From Sediminicoccus rosea (GTDB lineage Bacteria; Pseudomonadota; Alphaproteobacteria; Acetobacterales; Acetobacteraceae), in contig NZ_CP137852.1 of the NCBI RefSeq assembly GCF_033547095.1, positions 1,481,501 through 1,545,500 on the forward strand: a stretch of DNA of 64,000 nucleotides, given 5' to 3'. Positions 57,603-64,000 of this stretch are shown one piece after another. Numbering within the stretch: position 1 is the stretch's first letter; each line of letters starts with the position of its first letter. Under the pieces are notes generated by a model. It saw nothing but the letters and a program-made list of their open reading frames with translations. It did not search any database and had not been told where the DNA came from. A program made the position numbers and the translations under genes.

Positions 57603-59371
57603 GGGCAGGGGGCGGATTCCCCCAGGCCGGGGCGACGCCCGCGCTGCTCCTGCTGGCGGCGGCCCTGGGCGCGGCCGGCGCCCCGCCGGCGGCCCGCGCC
57701 CAAGGGGGGGTAGGTGCCGGGGCCGATGCGGCGACCATCGCGGAACTGCGCCAGCAATTGCAGGAGATGCGCCGGCGCGACGAGGAGATGCGCCGCCGGA
57801 TGGAGCAGCTGGAGGCGCTGGTCGCCCGGCAGTCCCGCGCGCAGCCGGCCACGCCCACCCGCGCTGCCCGCGCGCCAGCGGCGGCGCCGGCTGCCACCCA
57901 GGCGGATGTCCAGGCCGCCCAGGCGGCCGCGCGTGACGCCCGTGCCGCCGCCGACCAGGCGCAGAGCATCCAGCAGAACATGGCCCGCGCGGCGCTGCCG
58001 CCCGCCGCCGGCGCGGCACCGGCGGAACGTGACGTGCCCGGGCTGCAGCCGCCCGAGCCCATGGGCGACCAGACCGCGACCGGCGATGCCCTGCGTTCCG
58101 ACCTGCCCGGCATCGCCTTCCGCGTGCCCGGCACCGAGACGCAGGTGCGGCTCTATGGCTTCGCCAAGCTCTCCGCCTGGACCGATGCGAATGGCCGCAA
58201 CCAGACCGATGCGCCGCTGCCCGGCGGCATCCCGCTGACCGGCAGCCCGGCCGCCCAGCAGGGCGGGGATTTCGGCATGACGGCGCGCTTCAGCCGCTTC
58301 GGCGTGGACACGCGCAGCCTGACCGGCTGGGGCACGCTGGAGACGCGACTGGAGGGTGATTTCGGCGGTGGCTCGCCCACCTCATCCAACGCCGTGTTCC
58401 GGCTGCGCCAGGCCTGGGGCGAACTGGGCGACGAGCGGTTCCGCGTGCTGGTGGGCCAGGCCAACAGCCTGTGGAACGAAGGCGTCTACGAGACCCTGAT
58501 CGACGCCACCAACCTCAACCAGTCCTTCGTCCGCCAGGCGCAGCTGCGGCTCACCGCGCGGCTGGCCCCGGGCCTCACCGGCCAGATCTCGGTCGAGGCG
58601 CCGGAGACGCAATACACCTCCGCCGCGGGCGTCTTCACGCCCGGCAGCACGCTGGATGGCGGCGCGAGCCCCGCCTTCAATGCTGCGCCCGACCTGCTGG
58701 CCCGGCTGAACTACCGCAAGGACGGTTTGGAATTCGGCCTGCGCGGGATGCTGCGGCAATTGCAGATCCGCCCCGCCGGCACCGCTGCCGCCCAGCCCTT
58801 CAGCGGGACGACCAGCGCCACGGGCGTCGGCGCCGCGGCCCATCTGCGCTTCCCGATGCGCTGGTTCTCGGAATCCTTCGGCGCGGATGAGCTGCTGGGC
58901 CAGGCCTATGTCGGCGAGGGCATGGGCCGGTATTTCGCCGGCAGCACCAATGGGCAGGATGCGCTCTCCAACATCGGCATGCCGGGGCTGACCGGCCGCG
59001 TCAGCCTGGACCCGGTGCCGGCCTGGGGCTTCACCGCCGGCTATCGCCGCTTCTGGACGCCGCAGATCCGCAGCAACCTGACCTATTCCTACTCGCGCCA
59101 GGATTTCGCGAGCTATGCGCTGGCCTTCGCGCCGGGCTCCGCCTCGGCCACCAGCCTCAACCGAGAGATCCAGCAGCTCTTCGCCAACATCATCTGGAGC
59201 CCCTTCGGCCAGGTGCGGAACGGTGTTTTCGGTTCGGGCTGGCTGGATATCGGCTTCGAGTATCTCTACACCCGGCGTGACCTCTATGGCGGCGCGGCGG
59301 CGGCGGGGGCGGGGCAGGCGGGGCATGGCATCGCCAACCGCTTCCTGTTTGCGACGGTCGCGCGCTTCTGA
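57599..59371 (+). CDS. DcaP-like trimeric porin
   Basis: A 590-residue outer membrane protein. A signal peptide (cleavage near ARAQ, residue 35) is followed by a coiled coil (AELRQQLQEMRRRDEEMRRR, residues about 48-75) and an Ala-rich spacer. A beta-barrel follows: RLYGFAKLSAWTDANG, FGMTARFSRFGVDTRS, RLRQAWGEL, VLVGQANSLWNEGVYE and the C-terminal ANRFLFATVARF ending in Phe. This resembles the DcaP family of Acinetobacter, trimeric channels for dicarboxylates. It overlaps the lipoprotein gene by four bases, so the lipoprotein may help its assembly. Confidence 0.85.
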   Translation: MRAGGGFPQAGATPALLLLAAALGAAGAPPAARAQGGVGAGADAATIAELRQQLQEMRRRDEEMRRRMEQLEALVARQSRAQPATPTRAARAPAAAPAATQADVQAAQAAARDARAAADQAQSIQQNMARAALPPAAGAAPAERDVPGLQPPEPMGDQTATGDALRSDLPGIAFRVPGTETQVRLYGFAKLSAWTDANGRNQTDAPLPGGIPLTGSPAAQQGGDFGMTARFSRFGVDTRSLTGWGTLETRLEGDFGGGSPTSSNAVFRLRQAWGELGDERFRVLVGQANSLWNEGVYETLIDATNLNQSFVRQAQLRLTARLAPGLTGQISVEAPETQYTSAAGVFTPGSTLDGGASPAFNAAPDLLARLNYRKDGLEFGLRGMLRQLQIRPAGTAAAQPFSGTTSATGVGAAAHLRFPMRWFSESFGADELLGQAYVGEGMGRYFAGSTNGQDALSNIGMPGLTGRVSLDPVPAWGFTAGYRRFWTPQIRSNLTYSYSRQDFASYALAFAPGSASATSLNREIQQLFANIIWSPFGQVRNGVFGSGWLDIGFEYLYTRRDLYGGAAAAGAGQAGHGIANRFLFATVARF

Positions 59372-59397
59372 GGCGTTCCTCCAGACCGGTGTGAAGC

Positions 59398-60624
59398 ATG
59401 ACCGTCCAGCCTGAGCGGCTCCCGCCGTTGCGCCGCGCCGCGATGCTCTTCCTGGCCGCCCTGCTGATGACGGGCTGCGCGAGCTATATCCGCCTCGACC
59501 CGCCGCCGGCGACCGAGACCGAGGACATCCCGGTGCTTGGCCTGCCCAATGCGCGCTTCTGGCTCGATGCCTCGCCCGAGCGGCTGATCCGCGAGGGGCG
59601 GATGATGGCCGAGCGCGAGGCGGCGACAGCGCAGGGCCGCCCGCTCGGGCCACAGAACTTCCTCGCGCTTTCGGGCGGCGGCGACAATGGCGCCTTCGGC
59701 GCGGGCATGATGCTGGGCTGGACGGCGTCCGGCACGCGGCCGCAATTCAACATGGTGACGGGCATCTCGGCCGGCGCGCTGATCGCGCCCTTCGCCTTCC
59801 TCGGCCCCGACTACGACCCGGCGCTGCGCGATGTCTTCACCGGGCAGCGCGCGCAGGACATCCTGCTGCTGCCGCGCCAGGTCGCGGCCGTGTTCTCCCT
59901 GTTCTTCGGCGAGGCGATCGCCGACACCTCGCCGCTGAGCCGTCTCATCGCCCGCCACGCGAATGAAGAGATGCTGGCGGCGATCGCGGCGGAATACGCC
60001 AAGGGGCGGCTGCTGCTGATCGGCACCACCAATCTCGACGTGCAGCGGCCCGTGGTGTGGAACATCGGCGCCATCGCGGCGAGCGGCCATCCGGATGCGC
60101 TCGGCCTGTTCCGCCGCATCCTGCTCGCCTCCGCCTCCATCCCCGGCGCCTTCCCGCCGGTGCTGGTGGAGGTGCAGCACCAGGGCCGGGTCTTCCAGGA
60201 GATGCATGTGGATGGCGGCGCCACCATGCAGGTCTTCCTCTATCCGCCGACGATCAACCTGCGCGGCGAGGAGCGCGGCCGCTGGGGGCCGCGGCAGCGC
60301 ACCGCCCATGTGATCCGCAATGGCCGCGTGGATGTGGAGGCGAGCCGCACGCCGCGCGGCGTGCTGAGCATCACCCGCCGCTCGGCCGCCACGCTGCTGC
60401 ACTACAGCGGCCTGGGGGACATCAGCCGCATCCACCTGACGACGCAGCGTGATGGCGTGGGCTTCCGCGTCGCCTATATCGGCCGCGAATTCGACCACCC
60501 GCGGCGCGAGCCCTTCGATCCCGCCTATATGCGCGCCCTGTTCGACTACGGCTTCGAGCGTGGGCGCCTTAGCGATGGCTGGCGGAACGAGCCCTCCACC
60601 GTCGGCGTCATGGGCGCGGATTGA
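59398..60624 (+). CDS. Patatin-like phospholipase lipoprotein
   Basis: A 408-residue lipoprotein. The lipobox is LMTGC (Cys about residue 27). The patatin domain has the oxyanion loop SGGGDNGAFGAG, the nucleophile in TGISAG and the Asp of the dyad in VDGGATMQVF. Relatives hydrolyse phospholipids; a periplasmic or outer-membrane location follows from the lipobox. It lies 26 bases after the porin gene in the same direction. It could act in outer-membrane lipid turnover. Confidence 0.9.
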   Translation: MTVQPERLPPLRRAAMLFLAALLMTGCASYIRLDPPPATETEDIPVLGLPNARFWLDASPERLIREGRMMAEREAATAQGRPLGPQNFLALSGGGDNGAFGAGMMLGWTASGTRPQFNMVTGISAGALIAPFAFLGPDYDPALRDVFTGQRAQDILLLPRQVAAVFSLFFGEAIADTSPLSRLIARHANEEMLAAIAAEYAKGRLLLIGTTNLDVQRPVVWNIGAIAASGHPDALGLFRRILLASASIPGAFPPVLVEVQHQGRVFQEMHVDGGATMQVFLYPPTINLRGEERGRWGPRQRTAHVIRNGRVDVEASRTPRGVLSITRRSAATLLHYSGLGDISRIHLTTQRDGVGFRVAYIGREFDHPRREPFDPAYMRALFDYGFERGRLSDGWRNEPSTVGVMGAD

Positions 60625-60741
60625 GGCGCCCGCCTGGGACGGGCGGACCATGAGGCGGGACGCCAAGCGCATCCGGCGCTGGCGCTGGCGGTGTAAATTC
60701 GGGCAGCATGACCCGTTAAGAACAACGCCGCTGGAGGCCTG

Positions 60742-62124
60742 ATGTCCGAGCTCGCCGCCGTCCTTGCCCATATCGACGCCAACATGGATGCCGCGCTGGA
60801 GCGCCTCTTCGCCGTCATCCGCATCAAGTCCATCTCGACCGACCCCGCCTACAAGGCCGAATGCCAGGCCAATGCCGAATGGCATGTGGCGGATCTGAAG
60901 GCGATCGGCTTCGACGCCGCGGTCCGCCCCACGCCGGGCCACCCCATGGTGGTGGCGCATGACCGCAGCACGCCGGGCAAGTCGGCCCTGTTCTACGGCC
61001 ACTACGACGTGCAGCCGGTGGATCCGCTGGAACTCTGGGACCGCGACCCCTTCGAGCCGACGATCCAGACGCTGCCCTGCGGCACCAAGGTCATCACGGG
61101 CCGCGGCTCGGCCGATGACAAGGGCCAGCTCATGACCTTCATCGAGGCCTGCCGCGCCTGGAAGGCCGTGACCGGCAAGTTGCCCATCCCCGTCTCCATC
61201 CTGCTGGAGGGCGAGGAGGAATCGGGCGGCGTGAACCTGCCGGGCTTCCTGCAGGCCAATGCGGATGAACTCCGCGCCGATATCGGCCTGATCTGCGACA
61301 CCAACATGTGGGATGCCGAGACGCCGGCCATCACCACCATGTTGCGCGGCCTCTGCGGCGAGGAGGTCATCATCCACGCGGCCGACCGCGACCTGCATTC
61401 GGGCTTCTACGGCTCTGCCGCCGCCAATCCCAACCGCGTGCTGGCCCGCATCCTGGCCGACCTGCATGACGCGGATGGACGCGTCACGCTGGATGGCTTC
61501 TATGACGGCGTGCCGGAGCTGGACCCTGGTCTGCGCGCGCAGTGGGAGACGCTGGGCTTCACCGCGGAGGCCTTCCTGGGCGCCGTGGGTCTCTCCATCC
61601 CGGCGGGCGAGAAGGGCTACAGCGCGCTGGAGCAGACCTGGTCCCGCCCGACGGCCGAGATCAACGGCATGGGCGGCGGCTACCAGGGCGAGGGCTTCAA
61701 GACCGTCATCCCCTCCATCGCCTCGGCCAAGGTCTCCTTCCGGCTCGTCTTCGACCAGGACCCGCACAAGGTCCGCGCCGCCTTCCGCAAGCACGTGATG
61801 GACCGCCTGCCGGCCGATTGCCGCGCCGAGTTCATCGAGCATGGCTCGGGCCAGGCGATCCGCTTCCCGACGGACGACCCCGCCTTCCTCAAGGCGCGCG
61901 AGGCGCTGAGCGACGAATGGCCGAAGCCCGCCGTCTTCATCGGCGGCGGCGGCTCCATCCCGGTCACGCACCAGCTGAAGCAGTCGCTCGGCATGGACGT
62001 CATCCTGGCCGGCTTCGGCCTTGAGGATGACCGTATCCACAGCCCGAACGAGAAATACAACCTGGTGAGCTTCCAGAAGGGCATCCACTCCTGGGCGCGC
62101 ATCCTGGACGCGCTGTCCCGCTAG
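60742..62124 (+). CDS. M20 family dipeptidase
   Basis: A 460-residue zinc peptidase of the M20 family (CNDP/ArgE-DapE-like). The metal ligands are in YGHYDVQP (His), GRGSADDKGQ (Asp), LLEGEEESGG (Glu pair), ICDTNMW (Asp) and RIHSPNEKY (His). The dimerisation domain lies between about residues 205 and 360. The typical MxRG segment is MLRGLCGEEV. It cleaves dipeptides, probably in the cytosol because no signal peptide is present. Ribosome site GGAGG. An AbgT transporter follows after 23 bases. Confidence 0.93.
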   Translation: MSELAAVLAHIDANMDAALERLFAVIRIKSISTDPAYKAECQANAEWHVADLKAIGFDAAVRPTPGHPMVVAHDRSTPGKSALFYGHYDVQPVDPLELWDRDPFEPTIQTLPCGTKVITGRGSADDKGQLMTFIEACRAWKAVTGKLPIPVSILLEGEEESGGVNLPGFLQANADELRADIGLICDTNMWDAETPAITTMLRGLCGEEVIIHAADRDLHSGFYGSAAANPNRVLARILADLHDADGRVTLDGFYDGVPELDPGLRAQWETLGFTAEAFLGAVGLSIPAGEKGYSALEQTWSRPTAEINGMGGGYQGEGFKTVIPSIASAKVSFRLVFDQDPHKVRAAFRKHVMDRLPADCRAEFIEHGSGQAIRFPTDDPAFLKAREALSDEWPKPAVFIGGGGSIPVTHQLKQSLGMDVILAGFGLEDDRIHSPNEKYNLVSFQKGIHSWARILDALSR

Positions 62125-62147
62125 CCTTCGACGAGAGGACCACGCCG

Positions 62148-63680
62148 ATGAGTGACGCGAGCGCCCCCAAGACCCGCATGCAGAAGATGCTCGACACGGT
62201 CGAGCGCGTCGGCAATCAGGTGCCGCATCCGGTGATGATCTTCATCTACCTGATCGGCATCATCATCGCGCTTTCCACGCTGCTGGCGCTGTTCGGCGCG
62301 GAGGTCAGCTACCAGGCCTACAACCCCGCCACCGGCAACATCGAGCCCGCGACGACCGCGGCGCGGAGCCTTCTCACCATCGAGGGCATCCGCTTCATGT
62401 ACACGGGTGTCGTGGGCAACTTCATGGGCTTCACCGCCGTCGGCGTCATCATCATCGCGATGGTGGGCGTCGGTGTCGCGGAGGAGGCGGGCCTGGTGAA
62501 GGTGCTGATCCGCAAGCTCGTCATCATCTCGCCGCGCTGGGCGCTGACCTGGATCCTCACCTTCGTGGGCATCCTCTCCTCCGTCGCGGCGGATGCGGGC
62601 TACCTCGTGCTGATCCCGCTCGCGGCGGCGGCCTTCCTTTCGGTGGGCCGGCATCCGCTGGCCGGCCTCGCCGTCGGCTTCGCCTCGGTGGCGGCGGCCT
62701 TCCTGGTGAACATCCTGATCGTGCCGGTGGACGGCATCCTGACCGAGATCACCAATGACGCGATCCGGCTGGTGAACCCGACCCAGACCATCGACCTTGC
62801 CTCCAACCTCTGGTTCTCCATCGGCTCGGTCGTCATGCTGACCGTGCTGATCGTGCTGATCACCGAGCGCGTGATCGAACCCCGCCTTGGCGCCTATACG
62901 GGCGACTACACGGTGCCGGGCGAGAATGTGCTGAGCGAGGCCGAGTATCGTGGCCTGCGCTATGCGGGCATCGCGCTGCTCGGCGTGCTGGCCTTCATCG
63001 GGCTGCTGCTGCTGCCGCCTGGCGCGCCGCTGCGCAACCCGGTGACGGGTGCGATGATCGAGGGCTCGCCCTTCATGAACAGCCTGATCGTCACCATCGC
63101 GCTGATCTTCCTCGTTACCGGCGCCGCCTATGGCAAGGGCGCGGGCACCATGAAGGGCTCGGCCGACATCATCGCGGCGATCCAGAAGGCGATCGGCGGG
63201 CTCTCGGGGCTGATTCTGCTGCTGCTGGTCATCAGCCAGTTCATCGCCTTCTTCAACTACACGAACATGGCGACGCTGGCCGCCGTCTCGGCCGCGAAGT
63301 TCCTGGAATGGCTGAGCCTGCCCTCCATCGCGCTCATCATCGGCTTCGTCATCGCCGTGATGGGCATCGACCTCATCATCACGGCGGCCATCGCCAAATG
63401 GGCGATCTTCGCGCCGGTCTTCGTGCCGCTGCTGATGCAGCTCGGCGTGGAGCCGGAGGTGGTGCTGGCCGCCTATCGCGTGGGCGACAGCCCGCTGAAC
63501 GCCATCACCCCGCTCAACGCCTATTTCGCGATGATCGTGACCTTCGCCATCAAGTACCAGAAGGATGCGGGCATCGGCACGGTGATCGCGCTGATGCTGC
63601 CCTATGTGATCTGGATCTCCGTGATCTGGACCGCCTTCCTCGCCGCCTGGTACCTGCTCGGCATTCCCTGGGGCCTGTGA
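62148..63680 (+). CDS. AbgT family transporter
   Basis: A 510-residue permease of the AbgT family, with about 11-13 helices. It begins MLDTVERVGNQVPHPVMIFI, a family signature. Later blocks are SSVAADAGYLVLIPL and GDSPLNAITPLNAYFAMIV. E. coli AbgT takes up p-aminobenzoyl-glutamate; other members export sulfonamides with protons. Its place next to an M20 peptidase matches the E. coli abgABT arrangement, so the substrate may be an aminoacyl-glutamate or a dipeptide-like compound. Confidence 0.93.
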   Translation: MSDASAPKTRMQKMLDTVERVGNQVPHPVMIFIYLIGIIIALSTLLALFGAEVSYQAYNPATGNIEPATTAARSLLTIEGIRFMYTGVVGNFMGFTAVGVIIIAMVGVGVAEEAGLVKVLIRKLVIISPRWALTWILTFVGILSSVAADAGYLVLIPLAAAAFLSVGRHPLAGLAVGFASVAAAFLVNILIVPVDGILTEITNDAIRLVNPTQTIDLASNLWFSIGSVVMLTVLIVLITERVIEPRLGAYTGDYTVPGENVLSEAEYRGLRYAGIALLGVLAFIGLLLLPPGAPLRNPVTGAMIEGSPFMNSLIVTIALIFLVTGAAYGKGAGTMKGSADIIAAIQKAIGGLSGLILLLLVISQFIAFFNYTNMATLAAVSAAKFLEWLSLPSIALIIGFVIAVMGIDLIITAAIAKWAIFAPVFVPLLMQLGVEPEVVLAAYRVGDSPLNAITPLNAYFAMIVTFAIKYQKDAGIGTVIALMLPYVIWISVIWTAFLAAWYLLGIPWGL

Positions 63681-63703
63681 TGGCGAGGGCCGCGTGACGC
63701 CGG

Positions 63704-64000
63704 ATGAGCGACATCGCCATCACCTTCGCCATCATCGGCGGCATGGTCGTGCTGTTCATCTCGAACCGCGTGCCGGTCGCGGTGGTGGCGCTCTGCGCGG
63801 CGCTGCTGCTCTACGCGACCGGCATCCTTGACCTCCCCGAGGCGCTGGCCGGTTTCGGCGACACCACCATCCTCTTCATCGCCTCGCTCTTCGTGGTGAG
63901 CGCCAGCCTCGATGCGAGCGGCGTCACCGCCTGGGTCGGGAAGGTCCTGGTGCGCCAGGCGGGGCAGGACCGCGCGCGTCTTCTGCTGCTGACCATGCTG
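63704..64000 (+). CDS. SLC13/DASS-type permease (partial)
   Basis: 99 codons are visible before the window ends. The start at 63704 is 24 bases after the AbgT stop. The N terminus has two strong membrane segments, ITFAIIGGMVVLFISNRVPV and VALCAALLLYATGILDLPEA, then a third with TTILFIASLFVVSASLDASG. This matches the SLC13/anion permease (ArsB/CitT-like) superfamily with ion-coupled uptake; longer members carry TrkA-C domains in the middle. Substrate cannot be told. Incomplete at the right edge. Confidence 0.8.
   Translation, partial: MSDIAITFAIIGGMVVLFISNRVPVAVVALCAALLLYATGILDLPEALAGFGDTTILFIASLFVVSASLDASGVTAWVGKVLVRQAGQDRARLLLLTML

Overview
The window looks like chromosome of a high-GC alphaproteobacterium, most likely Acetobacterales/Rhodospirillales (Acetobacteraceae, Roseomonas-like). 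This is inferred from the strongly GC-rich coding sequence, the conserved alphaproteobacterial blocks lpxC-bamD-recN-ligA, plsC/miaB-phoH-ybeY-corC-lnt and proA-nadD-rsfS-rlmH-dnaG-rpoD, two Bug/TctC-type solute-binding proteins, and a K+-independent-type H+-pyrophosphatase. No prophage, IS element, CRISPR array or rRNA operon was recognised. Genes are densely packed and many are joined by ATGA, TTGA or GTGA overlaps.

Layout. 1-3.8 kb: moaA, an MFS transporter, a Rap1a/Tai-like secreted protein with a glycine-zipper lipoprotein, and a DUF1127 protein. 3.9-12.9 kb: Xaa-Pro aminopeptidase and CreA, then the leftward block lpxC, bamD, recN, two tandem GNAT genes, ligA. 13-17.8 kb: LolA-like carrier, class-I amidotransferase hydrolase, an intergenic region with a promoter/hairpin/terminator array that looks like a small RNA gene, FAA hydrolase, opine-dehydrogenase-like protein, PlsC. 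18-24 kb: miaB-phoH-ybeY-corC-lnt and a PraR-like XRE regulator. 24-36 kb: Bug protein, proA, a signal-peptide-bearing hydratase-like protein, nadD, rsfS with a long histone-H1-like extension, rlmH, dnaG, rpoD, GNAT, tRNA with CAU anticodon, and a second Bug protein. 35.6-38.8 kb: soluble and membrane pyrophosphatases back to back, then a cluster of hairpin repeats.

38.8-55.6 kb is envelope biology: OmpA-family protein, DsbD-like reductase, alpha/beta hydrolase, then a very tight rightward operon of RND adaptor and pump, a seven-gene Mrp/Mnh-type cation/proton antiporter complex in the order E-F-G-(A C-terminal part+B)-C-D-D', and an AsmA-family protein. 55.7-64 kb: glutaminase (leftward), a second copy of the Rap1a/Tai plus glycine-zipper cassette coupled to a DcaP-like porin and a patatin-like lipoprotein, an M20 dipeptidase, an AbgT transporter and the start of an SLC13-type permease.

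The most interesting items are the duplicated secreted-protein/lipoprotein cassette, the candidate small RNA at about 14.73-14.85 kb, the joint RND-Mrp-AsmA operon with a divergent antiporter subunit, and the basic repeat-rich extension on RsfS. All calls were made by reading sequence; no database search was run.
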